From positions 310,001 to 374,000 of the forward strand of contig WXYP01000003.1 in NCBI GenBank assembly GCA_009901575.1: a stretch of 64,000 nt of DNA. The letters are read 5' to 3'. Numbering within the stretch: the stretch's first letter is position 1; the number at the start of each line of letters is the position of its first letter. The position numbers were made by a program, and so were the translations under genes. This DNA is from Flavobacteriaceae bacterium R38 (GTDB lineage: Bacteria > Bacteroidota > Bacteroidia > Flavobacteriales > Flavobacteriaceae). The notes beneath the pieces were generated by a model. That model was not told where the DNA came from and did no database searches. It saw nothing but the letters and a program-made list of their open reading frames with translations. Below, in pieces: positions 53,163 to 62,888 of the stretch.

Positions 53163-55229
53163 ATGGATTTTTTTTCAGGCATAGCTGGCATTTTAATAGG
53201 AAGTATTGTCTTTCTGATTGTCATCTATTTTATAATTATAGCATTATTTTACAAAAAAATACCTCAAGGCCAGGCACTGGTACGTACCGGATTTAAAGGA
53301 ACTCATGTTGCTTTTGATAAAGGGTTGTATGTGGTGCCGGTATTCCACAGGGTAGAGATCATGGATATCTCTGTTAAGAAGATCGTGATTGAGCGTACAG
53401 GAGCTAACGGACTCATCTGTAAGGACAATATTCGGGCAGATATCAAAGTTGCCTTTTTTGTTCGTGTTAATAAATCTAAAGACGATATTATCAATGTGGC
53501 ACAAACAATTGGATGTGAAAGAGCTTCAGATCAGGAAACGTTAAGAAGTTTGTTTGATGCAAAGTTTTCTGAAGCATTAAAGACTGTTGGTAAGAAGTTT
53601 GAATTCATAGAATTGTATGAAGCCAGGCGTGAATTTAGAGATGAGATTGTAAATATTATTGGAACAGATTTGAACGGATATGTATTGGACGATTGTGCGA
53701 TAGATGATCTCGAACAAACAGCAATTGAATTTCTTAAGTCTGACAATATCCTCGATGCAGAAGGAATCAAGAAGATCACAGAACTGACTGCTGCACAGAA
53801 TATCAAGGCAAACCTAATCAAGCGTGATGAAGAAAAGGTAATCCGCAAGCAGGATGTAGAAGCGCAGGAAGCGATTTTGGAACTGGATAAACAATTGGCA
53901 GAAAAAGAAGAACAGCAAAAAAGAGAGATTGCCAATATTAAAGCCAGGGAAGAAGCAGAAACATTAAAAGTTGCAGAAGAAGAACGTTTAAAATCTGAAA
54001 CTGCCAGAATAGCTACAGAAGAAAAAGTGCAAGTTGCAGAAGAGAATAAACAACGTCAGGTAATTGTTGCGGCAAAAAATAAGCAACGTACCGATGCTGT
54101 TGAGACAGAAAGAGTAGAGAAAGACAGAATGCTGGAAGCTACAGAGAGAGAGCGTATTGTAACACTGGCTCAGATTGAAAAAGAAAAAGTAGTAGAAGTA
54201 GAGAAGAAAAATATACAAGATGTGATTCGCGATCGTGTGATGTTGGAGAAAGGTGTGGTGGAAGAGCGTGAGAATATGAAAGATATTGAGGCGTTTAAGA
54301 CAGCCGATAGAGAGAAACAGGTTAAAATTACTATCGCTGAAGCCAATGCACAAGAAGAATTAATTAAAACTATTAAGGCAGCAGAAGCGCAGAAAGAAGC
54401 AGCGAAACAAGAAGCGGAAGAAATTAATATAGAAGCTGAAGCTAAGAAACAAGCTAGTGAAAAAGAAGCGGAAGCTCGAAAAACAATCGCAGAAGCCAAA
54501 GCCAAAGAAGAAGCGACTATCGGACTTTCTGAAGCTCAGGTGATGCATGCCAAAGCAGATGCTAGTGAGCGCCAGGGAGTAGTAGATGCACTTATTATCG
54601 AAAAGAAAGCAAAAGCAGAAGCCGCGGGTATTGAGGCAAAAGCAGAGGCTATACGTAAAGAGGGAATGGCAGAGGCAGAAGTGATCAAAGAGAAAGCGCT
54701 TGCAGATGCTGCCGGTATCGAAGAAAAAGCAGAGGCTATGAAGAAACTTGATGGTGTTGGGAAAGAACACGAAGAGTTTAAGTTGAGGCTTGATAAAGAA
54801 TTACAGGTAGATCTTGCACATATCAATATTCAGAAGGAAATAGCAGATGCACAGGCTGAGGTGATCGGAGAAGCGTTGAAAGCAGCTAATATCGATATCG
54901 TTGGTGGAGAAACTATGTTCTTTGAGCAAATTGTAGGTCAGATTACCAAAGCAAAAGGTTTCGATAGATTGGTAGCACATTCAGATAATATTCAGGATGT
55001 GAAAGACGCTATCTTGGGAAGTGATGATGTAAAAGGAAACTTGTTGGAAAAGATCAGGGAGTTTGCAACCAAATACGGAATTTCATCAGAAGATATTAAA
55101 AACCTGACTATAGCTAATATTTTAATGGATTTGAAGCAGAAAACAACAGACTCTGAAGAGAATACTCTTTTTAGTAACTTGTTGAATTTGGCTAATGGAT
55201 TAGGGCTTTCTGATAAAAAACTAAAATAG
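53163..55229 (+). CDS. Long flotillin-family protein (YqiK-like)
   Basis: A 688-residue protein: one N-terminal membrane segment (about 5-30), a band-7/SPFH domain (about 32-200, with PQGQALVRTGFKGTHVAFDKG), then a long Ala/Glu/Lys-rich coiled coil (about 215-540, EA/EK-rich heptads) and a C-terminal segment to 688. Flotillins scaffold membrane microdomains. Typical YqiK is near 550 residues; here about 130 extra residues lie after the coiled coil. It directly follows the OB-fold gene (12-base gap) and is closed by a terminator. Confidence 0.9.
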   Translation: MDFFSGIAGILIGSIVFLIVIYFIIIALFYKKIPQGQALVRTGFKGTHVAFDKGLYVVPVFHRVEIMDISVKKIVIERTGANGLICKDNIRADIKVAFFVRVNKSKDDIINVAQTIGCERASDQETLRSLFDAKFSEALKTVGKKFEFIELYEARREFRDEIVNIIGTDLNGYVLDDCAIDDLEQTAIEFLKSDNILDAEGIKKITELTAAQNIKANLIKRDEEKVIRKQDVEAQEAILELDKQLAEKEEQQKREIANIKAREEAETLKVAEEERLKSETARIATEEKVQVAEENKQRQVIVAAKNKQRTDAVETERVEKDRMLEATERERIVTLAQIEKEKVVEVEKKNIQDVIRDRVMLEKGVVEERENMKDIEAFKTADREKQVKITIAEANAQEELIKTIKAAEAQKEAAKQEAEEINIEAEAKKQASEKEAEARKTIAEAKAKEEATIGLSEAQVMHAKADASERQGVVDALIIEKKAKAEAAGIEAKAEAIRKEGMAEAEVIKEKALADAAGIEEKAEAMKKLDGVGKEHEEFKLRLDKELQVDLAHINIQKEIADAQAEVIGEALKAANIDIVGGETMFFEQIVGQITKAKGFDRLVAHSDNIQDVKDAILGSDDVKGNLLEKIREFATKYGISSEDIKNLTIANILMDLKQKTTDSEENTLFSNLLNLANGLGLSDKKLK

Positions 55230-55242
55230 AATTCCTGCAATA

Positions 55243-55274
55243 AAAACCCTTCTTCCGGGAAGGAGGGTTTTATT
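55243..55274 (+). terminator. Rho-independent terminator between flotillin and the AAA+ gene
   Basis: CCCTTCTTCC pairs with GGAAGGAGGG (55247-55256 with 55258-55267, one wobble; inner pairs probably open to form a larger loop), flanked by A and T runs. It should reduce read-through into the ATPase gene at 55368. Confidence 0.75.
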
Positions 55275-55367
55275 TTAAATTTATTTACTATCCAATTCAT
55301 CAACAGGAAATTCCGTGTACTGGAATAGGTAAACTGTTTATTCACAAGAAGGTTGAATACATTCAAT

Positions 55368-58300
55368 ATGCAAGAAGAAAAGACAACGCAATCAAATAAT
55401 ATACAATTAGACGGTGGGACTTATGAAATCATCCAGAATCGTTTGCAAAAACAGAAAAGGGAATTGCAAAACCGACTGGCACAATTAAATAATGCCCGCG
55501 CTACTGTTTTTGGAAATGTAGAAACCAAACTCATTGCCAATAACAGGATCAATACGCAGAATAATTGTATAGCCAGAGATATTGTCACTATAGGAGATAT
55601 ATGCATTTTTGGATATAATGTGCATTTTGGATTGCGAACAGAGATTACATTGGCAGATGTCTTTAGTATCTATAAATATGATGGCGACCATTTTGTAAGT
55701 CAGTCCTTAGATATTTTTCAAGACAGTGTATTCGTTACAGATTTTACCAATTTATACAAGTACTACAGGAATACTATTTTTTCAAAGTTTGCTATTGTTG
55801 GGAATTATCTGCATCTGGTTTTTCAGTTAAGTGAGAGTATTTCAGACATTAAAACATTTAAATGGTTAATTGACGATGGAAATCTTAGATATGTAGACAA
55901 CAGAAGTGAACACGAGTTCAAATTTCCAAAACAGCATGAATTCAGATGGTCTGAAGCTTCCAGAGATCACCAAAGGTATGGGACTCATCCGCATGTGGCC
56001 ATTCTGGATAAAGTATTCGTAGAAACAATTGGAGGTGACCTCACTATTAAAATTGAAAACAATACAGACGATGGTAAAGGAATCTATGACGAACCTGTAA
56101 CGCATGCAGATCAGACTTTAGATGATGGGCAATATCGTTTTGCAGATTTGGGAAATCTCATTATTTTGGATATCAAACCTTTCCAGGAAGATTCCAGATA
56201 TTTTATATACAATCATAAGATTCGTGAAGTAAAGAAGATAGATACTATTAAAGATGCTGTTGTTTTACTTCCGGACGATCAGGGTGTTGTTTTTCCTAAC
56301 GGATATTACCTGCAATCAGGAGAGTTTAAAATTTTTGAAAACGGAATTTACGATGTGAAATTCCAGGAAAAAATCAGTTCCCCAAACGGAGAAGATTATT
56401 TCTATGTATTTTATGAAAGTAAGAAAGGGCTATATATTTTAATGGCGTATAACGTTATAGATCAGGAGATGAAAACTCCTATCATCTGTAACGGATTCAC
56501 CATTTTAAAAGGAGGAGAGTTGTGCTATTTTAAAACCGAAGATGAACAAACCAAACATCATGTTATTCAAATCTGGCAAACTCCCTTTATAGAAGGTACT
56601 GTTTTGCCTTCAGAACATACAGATTCTTTACTCTATAAAATAGGAAATAAAGACATTGTAAAAGCTATGGCAGAATGCCAGGCGTTAATAGTACTTTTAA
56701 ATAAAGAAGATAGTTATAATGATCTATATGGAGATATCGCTAAGCAATCGCTGGATATTACCGATAGTTATTATTGGATTCGCGAGCCGGAAACCTTTGA
56801 ATTACACCTTCCGCTAGGCGAGATTAATAACGCGGCAAATGCTGCAATCGATGAATTCGAAAAAGTAGTTCAGCTTAGAAAAACAGCAGCGAAATTAATT
56901 AAAGAAACCAGTGAAAAAGCAACAGCTGTTTTTGGAAAAATAAAAAGCAGCTCCTTCAGGTCTATTGAAGATTTTGTAGAAGTATTATCGCAACTAAGAA
57001 CGTTGAGAGGTGAAGTTATCGGGCTTAGAGAAGTACGTTATACCGATATCGATTTTATAGATCAATTAGAACAGCAGATTGCAGAACAAACAGAGAAAAC
57101 ATCTCAGCATTGCGTGCAGTTTTTGCTCGATGACAAAGCATTAATACCCTATCACAATCGAGTAGAAGAGAAACAACAGGTTTTAGAAGCAGTTGCCAAG
57201 GTGATTGATGCCAAAAAACTTGAGGAGGAGGTAAATCAGATTGTTTCAGATCTTGAAATGTTAATCGATATTGTCTCTAACCTTCAGATTGACGATACTT
57301 CACATTCCACAAAAATTATAGACAATATCTCTCTCATATTTGCTACGATTAACCAGTTAAAAGCAGGGATAAAAAATACAATAAAATCCCTGGGAAGCAA
57401 GGAATCCAGTGCAGAGTTTGCTGCACAAGTCAAGTTGATAGATCAGAGTATTATCAATTACCTCGATATAGCAGATACACCGGAGAAAACAGAAGAATTA
57501 CTCAATAAAATATCGGTTCAACTAGAAGAACTGGAAGGGAGGTTTGCAGATTATGACGAGTTTATCTCGGAAATCATCGAGAAAAGAGAGGAAGTTTATA
57601 ATGCTTTTGAAGCCAGGAAGAACAGTATTGTTGAGGCTAGAAATAAAAGAGCTGTAGCTCTTGAAAATGCTGCCGGAAGAATTTTAAAAGGGGTTCGTAA
57701 AAAAGCATTGAGTTTTGATACTGTTACAGATATTAATGGCTATTTCGCTTCAGATTTAATGATCAATAAGCTAAGGGACATTATTGAAGATTTACATGCT
57801 TTAGATGATGTCGGGAAAGCAGAAATGATTGAGACCAATCTTAAAACTGCAAAAGAAGATGCGGTCAGAAAGTTGAAAGATAAGCAAGACTTATATGAAG
57901 ATGGTGAAAATATTATCAAACTGGGAAAACATAAATTTGGGGTCAATAAGCAACCTTTAGATCTTACTATAGTGTACAGGGATGAATCTTTATTTTATCA
58001 TTTAACGGGTACAGATTTTTATCAGCCTGTAGAAAATGAGATATTGCTCAATTCAGAAAATTACTGGAACAGAGAATTTGTCTCGGAGAATGAAGAGGTG
58101 TACAGATCGGCTTATCTGGCCTATAAAATAGTAAGTACATATACCAAAGATGATCTGGAAAAATATACAGAAGATGAATTACTGGAGATAGTCAGGTCTG
58201 AGAGTAGCAAAAGTTATACAGAAGGTTATATAAAAGGAGTTCATGATATAGATGCATTTAAAATTTTAAAAACATTTATTACCAAAGCATCAGATTTAGG

Positions 58301-60251
58301 ATTATTGCGCTATCACCCAAAGATCAGAGCATTTGCGCAGTATTATTGGTACAGTACTTCAATAGAACAACAACAAAATAGAAATGAGAAAATTAAAACT
58401 TCGGGAGAAGTATTAGCTGCTTTTCCTGCAAGTAAGAGTTATAAGCGTACTATAAGTCAAATAGAAGAAGAGATAGCGGCTGTTCTTACAGCTTCATTAG
58501 ATAAAATCATTGAATTTAATCAAAACGAGAAGAAAGAGATTGCAAATTATGTATTTGATGAATTAAAAGACAATGATATTTTTTGCGTAAGTAAAACTGC
58601 TGCAGTTTTATTTGAAGAATTTACAGAAGAATTGAAGAAAAAAAAGGTGCTAACGAAGTTAAATAATCAGTTAGAAAGCCTTGATGCTGTACCTGATAAA
58701 ATTAACCTGGGCATGCAATGGGTTGCTTCTTATTTAAATACAAAATCTCCAGAATCGGTTGATTATTTACATGAAATCGTATGTTTACTCTTGTTTAAAG
58801 ATGAGTCTGCTGTGAATGTTATCCATGCAAATCCGGTAGCGATTTTAGATGGATTGAATGGGTCGCATAAGACTATAATTGATAATAAATATACATTCAA
58901 TTATCACAAGTTTGTTTCTATCTTAAAAACATTTATAAGAGAAGAAGTACCTGCATTTGAGGCTTACAGAAAAGCCAGGCATGAAGTTACGGAGGCAGTT
59001 AAAGAAGAATTGAAATTAAAAGAATTCACGCCTAATGTTTTGTCTTCTTTTGTAAGGAATAAATTGATAGACCAGGTGTACTTACCACTATTTGGAGATA
59101 ACCTGGCAAAACAATTAGGAAGTGTAGGAGAAAATAAACGTACAGACAGGATGGGAATGCTGTTATTGGTTTCCCCTCCGGGATACGGGAAAACTACCCT
59201 GATGGAGTATATGGCAAATCGCCTGGGATTGGTGTTTATGAAAATAAACGGACCTGCTATTGGGCATGAGGTAACATCGGTAGATCCTATGGCGGCTAAA
59301 AATGCAGCTGCAAGAGAAGAACTTAAAAAGCTAAACCTGGCTTTTGAAATGGGAAATAACGTCATGTTGTATCTGGATGATATTCAGCATTGTAATCCGG
59401 AATTTCTGCAGAAGTTTATTTCACTATCAGACGGAACCCGTAAAATAGAAGGTGTTTTTAACAACAAGCCGAAGACTTATAATTTGAGAAGCAAAAAGTT
59501 TTGTGTGATCATGGCCGGGAATCCATATACCGAAAGCGGAGAGAAATTTCAGATTCCGGATATGTTGGCTAACAGGGCAGATATCTATAACCTGGGAGAT
59601 ATCATAGGAAATACAGCCGATCTTTTTAAAATGAGTTTAATAGAAAATTCCCTGACTTCCAATCCTGTTCTCAGCCAGTTGAGTAGTAAGTCTTTTGAAG
59701 ATATTTATCAGTTTATCGATATAGCAGAAAATGGAAATCGGGAAGGAATTGAATTTAAAGGAAATTACACAAAGCAGGAAATAAAAGATTATCAATCTGT
59801 TTTAGAAAAGGTAATTGTGATAAGAGACAGGGTAATGCAGGTTAATACAACCTATATCAGATCTGCAGCAATGGATGATGCCAATCGTACAGAACCTCCG
59901 TTCAAGTTACAAGGGTCTTACAGAGATATGAACAAACTGGTGTCAAAAGTGGTGCCTGTGATGAATAAAAAAGAATTGGAAACACTCCTGTTATCTCATT
60001 ACGAAAATGAATCGCAAACATTGACAAGTGCAGCAGAAGCAAATTTATTGAAATACAAAGAATTAGCTGGAAAATTAGATGATGAAGATCAGGAGAGATG
60101 GAACAGTATCAAAGAAATATTTGTTAAAAATAATAAACTGAAAGGCTTTGGCAATGCAAATGAAATGGCTCAGGTATTGGCACAAATGATGCAGTTTAGT
60201 GATCATCTTGCAGGAATTCAGGAAGTTCTAAAAAAGGGGCTTGGAAAATAA
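55368..60251 (+). CDS. Giant AAA+ ATPase associated with flotillin/PspA
   Basis: A 1627-residue protein counted from ATG 55368 (a TTG at 55353 would add five). A short coiled coil (about 10-45) leads into a beta-rich region of unknown fold (about 45-430), then long helical and coiled regions (about 500-830, and 1000-1150). The AAA+ domain lies near 1255-1450: Walker A SPPGYGKTT with Lys about 1275, Walker B VMLYLDDIQHC, sensor 1 VIMAGNP and an arginine-finger-like NRADIYNLGD. Homologues are often labelled DNA repair ATPase without proof. In this setting a role as the ATPase acting on PspA or flotillin polymers is possible; this is inference. Confidence 0.85.
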   Translation: MQEEKTTQSNNIQLDGGTYEIIQNRLQKQKRELQNRLAQLNNARATVFGNVETKLIANNRINTQNNCIARDIVTIGDICIFGYNVHFGLRTEITLADVFSIYKYDGDHFVSQSLDIFQDSVFVTDFTNLYKYYRNTIFSKFAIVGNYLHLVFQLSESISDIKTFKWLIDDGNLRYVDNRSEHEFKFPKQHEFRWSEASRDHQRYGTHPHVAILDKVFVETIGGDLTIKIENNTDDGKGIYDEPVTHADQTLDDGQYRFADLGNLIILDIKPFQEDSRYFIYNHKIREVKKIDTIKDAVVLLPDDQGVVFPNGYYLQSGEFKIFENGIYDVKFQEKISSPNGEDYFYVFYESKKGLYILMAYNVIDQEMKTPIICNGFTILKGGELCYFKTEDEQTKHHVIQIWQTPFIEGTVLPSEHTDSLLYKIGNKDIVKAMAECQALIVLLNKEDSYNDLYGDIAKQSLDITDSYYWIREPETFELHLPLGEINNAANAAIDEFEKVVQLRKTAAKLIKETSEKATAVFGKIKSSSFRSIEDFVEVLSQLRTLRGEVIGLREVRYTDIDFIDQLEQQIAEQTEKTSQHCVQFLLDDKALIPYHNRVEEKQQVLEAVAKVIDAKKLEEEVNQIVSDLEMLIDIVSNLQIDDTSHSTKIIDNISLIFATINQLKAGIKNTIKSLGSKESSAEFAAQVKLIDQSIINYLDIADTPEKTEELLNKISVQLEELEGRFADYDEFISEIIEKREEVYNAFEARKNSIVEARNKRAVALENAAGRILKGVRKKALSFDTVTDINGYFASDLMINKLRDIIEDLHALDDVGKAEMIETNLKTAKEDAVRKLKDKQDLYEDGENIIKLGKHKFGVNKQPLDLTIVYRDESLFYHLTGTDFYQPVENEILLNSENYWNREFVSENEEVYRSAYLAYKIVSTYTKDDLEKYTEDELLEIVRSESSKSYTEGYIKGVHDIDAFKILKTFITKASDLGLLRYHPKIRAFAQYYWYSTSIEQQQNRNEKIKTSGEVLAAFPASKSYKRTISQIEEEIAAVLTASLDKIIEFNQNEKKEIANYVFDELKDNDIFCVSKTAAVLFEEFTEELKKKKVLTKLNNQLESLDAVPDKINLGMQWVASYLNTKSPESVDYLHEIVCLLLFKDESAVNVIHANPVAILDGLNGSHKTIIDNKYTFNYHKFVSILKTFIREEVPAFEAYRKARHEVTEAVKEELKLKEFTPNVLSSFVRNKLIDQVYLPLFGDNLAKQLGSVGENKRTDRMGMLLLVSPPGYGKTTLMEYMANRLGLVFMKINGPAIGHEVTSVDPMAAKNAAAREELKKLNLAFEMGNNVMLYLDDIQHCNPEFLQKFISLSDGTRKIEGVFNNKPKTYNLRSKKFCVIMAGNPYTESGEKFQIPDMLANRADIYNLGDIIGNTADLFKMSLIENSLTSNPVLSQLSSKSFEDIYQFIDIAENGNREGIEFKGNYTKQEIKDYQSVLEKVIVIRDRVMQVNTTYIRSAAMDDANRTEPPFKLQGSYRDMNKLVSKVVPVMNKKELETLLLSHYENESQTLTSAAEANLLKYKELAGKLDDEDQERWNSIKEIFVKNNKLKGFGNANEMAQVLAQMMQFSDHLAGIQEVLKKGLGK

Positions 60252-60345
60252 GTTGTTTAGAAAAACGATCTGTAACAAGTTTTTTTTGAGGCTACCTTTT
60301 CCACATTTATTTCTTACTTTTACCCCAGCAAAATAAGTGTGATTT

Positions 60346-61440
60346 ATGAGTGACGTAAGACACAACTGGACAAAAGAAGAAATTCTCGATATTTACAATA
60401 AACCTCTAATGGAGCTGATGTACGAAGCAGCCTCTGTTCACAGAAAATACCATGACCCAAATACAGTACAGGTTTCTACATTACTTTCAATAAAAACAGG
60501 CGGATGCCCGGAAGATTGTGGATATTGCCCTCAGGCGGCCAGATATCATACAGACATTGAAGGAAATGATTTAATGACGGTGCAACATGTAAAGGCACAG
60601 GCGTTAAGAGCAAAAGCTTCCGGAAGTTCTAGGGTTTGCATGGGAGCAGCATGGAGAAATGTAAAAGATGGACCAGAGTTTGATCAGGTACTGGAGATGG
60701 TACGTACTATCAATAAACTGGAGATGGAAGTGTGTTGTACTCTGGGAATGGTTACTGAAAACCAGGCTAAGCGTTTGGCAGAAGCCGGATTATATGCCTA
60801 CAATCATAACTTAGATACTTCAGAAGAATATTATAAAGAAGTAATTTCTACAAGAGGGTATGAAGACCGTCTGCAAACTATAGATAACGTACGAAAAACG
60901 AATGTTACTGTCTGTAGCGGGGGAATTATAGGAATGGGAGAAAAAACAGAAGACAGAGCAGGAATGTTAGTGGCCTTATCTACTTTGAATCCGCAACCGG
61001 AATCTGTACCTATCAATGCACTTGTTGCTGTAGATGGAACTCCTATGGAAAATGAAGAGCCTGTAGAGATATGGGAGATGATACGTATGGTTGCTACTAC
61101 CCGAATTGTAATGCCTGAAACTCAAGTGCGTTTGTCTGCCGGACGAACTAATATGAGTAGAGAGGGTCAGGCTATGTGCTTTTTTTCCGGAGCAAACTCT
61201 ATTTTTGCCGGAGATAAATTATTGACAACTCCTAATCCGGATGTAAACGAAGATATGGAGATGTTTAATAAGCTTGGATTAAATCCGCAGAAACCATTTA
61301 CCAAGAAAGTACAACCTCAAACTGTAGAGGCGAAAGATTCTCAATATCAAGCATTAGGTGAGAAGCCTAAGTGGACCAGACCAGGACATACTATTGAACA
61401 AAATGAATTAGCCAAAGAGAAGGCGAAAGCAGTTAAATAA
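60346..61440 (+). CDS. bioB: Biotin synthase
   Basis: A 364-residue radical SAM enzyme that inserts sulfur into dethiobiotin. The [4Fe-4S] motif CPEDCGYC uses Cys54, Cys58 and Cys61. GACSxxC-type second cluster ligands appear as SSRVCMGAAWRN, and YNHNLDTSEEYY, CSGGIIGMGE and RLSAGRTNMSREGQAMCFFSGANSIFAGDKLLTT are diagnostic. It lies nearly 15 kb from bioA, separated by the helicase, ketosynthase and membrane-system genes, so it forms its own transcription unit. Confidence 0.98.
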   Translation: MSDVRHNWTKEEILDIYNKPLMELMYEAASVHRKYHDPNTVQVSTLLSIKTGGCPEDCGYCPQAARYHTDIEGNDLMTVQHVKAQALRAKASGSSRVCMGAAWRNVKDGPEFDQVLEMVRTINKLEMEVCCTLGMVTENQAKRLAEAGLYAYNHNLDTSEEYYKEVISTRGYEDRLQTIDNVRKTNVTVCSGGIIGMGEKTEDRAGMLVALSTLNPQPESVPINALVAVDGTPMENEEPVEIWEMIRMVATTRIVMPETQVRLSAGRTNMSREGQAMCFFSGANSIFAGDKLLTTPNPDVNEDMEMFNKLGLNPQKPFTKKVQPQTVEAKDSQYQALGEKPKWTRPGHTIEQNELAKEKAKAVK

Positions 61441-61514
61441 CTCTTTTGTTATTTTGCTAATCTTTTCAAAACCTTTTTTTAACTTTACTAGTTAAGAAAA
61501 AGGAATGATTTTAT

Positions 61515-62381
61515 ATGAATTTACAGGAAATAACTAGGATCAAAACGATTTCTAAAGAAGATTTTGTAAAACATTATGTAAAGCCTCAAAAACCTTTGGT
61601 AATAGAAAAATTATCTGAAGATTGGAAAGCTTATGATAAGTGGCATTTAGATTATATTTCTGAAATAGCAGGAGATAAAGAAGTTCCTCTTTATGATGAC
61701 CGCCCGGTAGATTATAAAGACGGTTTTAATGAACCTCATGCTAAGATGAAGATGATTGATTACATCGAACTTCTCAAAAAAGAGCCTACTAATTATCGAA
61801 TCTTTTTATACAACTTAATGAAGGAAGTTCCTTCTTTGCAGGAGGACTTTAAATTTCCGGATGTGGGATTGAGGCTAGTTAAAAGCTTACCCATGTTATT
61901 TTTTGGAGGTGAAAACAGTAAGGTGTTTATGCATTATGATATTGATTATTCAAACATTTTACATTTTCATTTCCATGGGAAGAAACAGTGTATTTTATTT
62001 TCTCCGGATCAATCAAAATACATGTATAAAGTTCCTCATTCTTTAATCTCAAGAGAAGATATTGATTTTGATAATCCTGATTATGATTTATGGCCTGCAC
62101 TTAAAAATGCAAAGGGATACATTGCCAATTTGAATCATGGAGAGGCATTGTATATGCCTGAAGGGTATTGGCATTATATGAAATATTTAACTCCCGGATT
62201 CTCTATGAGTCTAAGATCGTTTCCGTCTAAGCCTAAAAATTTAGCTAAAGCAGCTTATAATGTTTTAGTGATGCGTCATTTTGATGTTATGATGCGAAAA
62301 ATAAAAGGTCAGGCCTGGATAGATTATAAAAACGAACAGGCTATCATAAGAACTCATAAAAACTTAGGAATTAGCGTATAA
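61515..62381 (+). CDS. Cupin_8/JmjC-like oxygenase
   Basis: A 288-residue protein of the cupin_8 (JmjC-like, 2-oxoglutarate and Fe(II)-dependent) family. MHYDIDYSNILHFHFHGKKQ gives the HxD metal pair (about 145-147), and LYMPEGYWHYMKYL supplies the third His (about 222). The N-terminal KPLVIEKLSEDW motif is typical. Members hydroxylate proteins or small molecules; the substrate is not known. The end overlaps recX by 11 bases on the opposite strand. Confidence 0.88.
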   Translation: MNLQEITRIKTISKEDFVKHYVKPQKPLVIEKLSEDWKAYDKWHLDYISEIAGDKEVPLYDDRPVDYKDGFNEPHAKMKMIDYIELLKKEPTNYRIFLYNLMKEVPSLQEDFKFPDVGLRLVKSLPMLFFGGENSKVFMHYDIDYSNILHFHFHGKKQCILFSPDQSKYMYKVPHSLISREDIDFDNPDYDLWPALKNAKGYIANLNHGEALYMPEGYWHYMKYLTPGFSMSLRSFPSKPKNLAKAAYNVLVMRHFDVMMRKIKGQAWIDYKNEQAIIRTHKNLGISV

Positions 62382-62844
62382 AGTCATTCATCTTTTCATA
62401 AACCATATTAGATTCCCATCCTCTGTAAAGAAGGTAATCAATGAATTTCTTTTTTCGGACTTGTAATTTTTCACCTTCCAGCTGTTCCCAGCGCTTTTCA
62501 GCTAATTCGTGAAAAACTTGAAAATAATCCTCTTCATTTATTTCTTTTAATGCAGTTTTTATGTTGTACTTGGAGATATCACGTAGTTTAAGCTCCTGAA
62601 CAATTCTTCTTTTCCCCCATTTTTTTACGCGAAACTTTCCTCTGGCAAAACTTTTAGCAAAACGCTCTTCATTTAAAAAATTATCCTTGATAAGATGTGT
62701 GACAATATGATCAATTGCCTGGGGTATCATATTCATATTTCGAAGTTTAGAAATGACCTCTTTATGGCACCTGTCCTGATAAGCACAAAAATATTCAAGT
62801 TTTTTTGTGGCTTCGTCTACAGTATAAGATTTTTGCTCTTTCAT
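62371..62844 (-). CDS. recX: Regulatory protein RecX
   Basis: A 157-residue protein counted from ATG 62844; an upstream GTG (62868) falls inside a terminator hairpin and would add eight hydrophobic residues, so it is rejected. RecX modules of three-helix repeats are seen: ATKKLEYFCAYQDRCHKEVISKL, KDNFLNEERFAKSFARGKFRVKKWGKRRIVQELKLRDI and a C-terminal repeat. RecX modulates RecA filament growth. It lies after the RNase E/G gene, separated by a terminator. Confidence 0.93.
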   Translation of the reverse strand: MKEQKSYTVDEATKKLEYFCAYQDRCHKEVISKLRNMNMIPQAIDHIVTHLIKDNFLNEERFAKSFARGKFRVKKWGKRRIVQELKLRDISKYNIKTALKEINEEDYFQVFHELAEKRWEQLEGEKLQVRKKKFIDYLLYRGWESNMVYEKMNDFIR

Positions 62845-62857
62845 AAAGGGCAAAAAT

Positions 62858-62888
62858 AAAAAAACCACGTCATTGACGTGGTTTTTTC
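62858..62888. terminator. Bidirectional terminator between rng and recX
   Basis: CCACGTC and GACGTGG (62865-62871 with 62875-62881) with A runs on the left and T runs on the right. On the minus strand it directly follows the rng stop codon. Confidence 0.85.

Noticed and set aside
53531-54826. Long minus-strand open frames opposite the flotillin coiled coil
   Set aside because: They mirror the Ala/Glu/Lys-rich codon pattern of the flotillin gene (Ser/Phe/Cys-rich products) and are shadows.
62866-62868. GTG as the recX start
   Set aside because: It lies within the rng terminator hairpin; ATG 62844 gives the normal RecX N-terminus.
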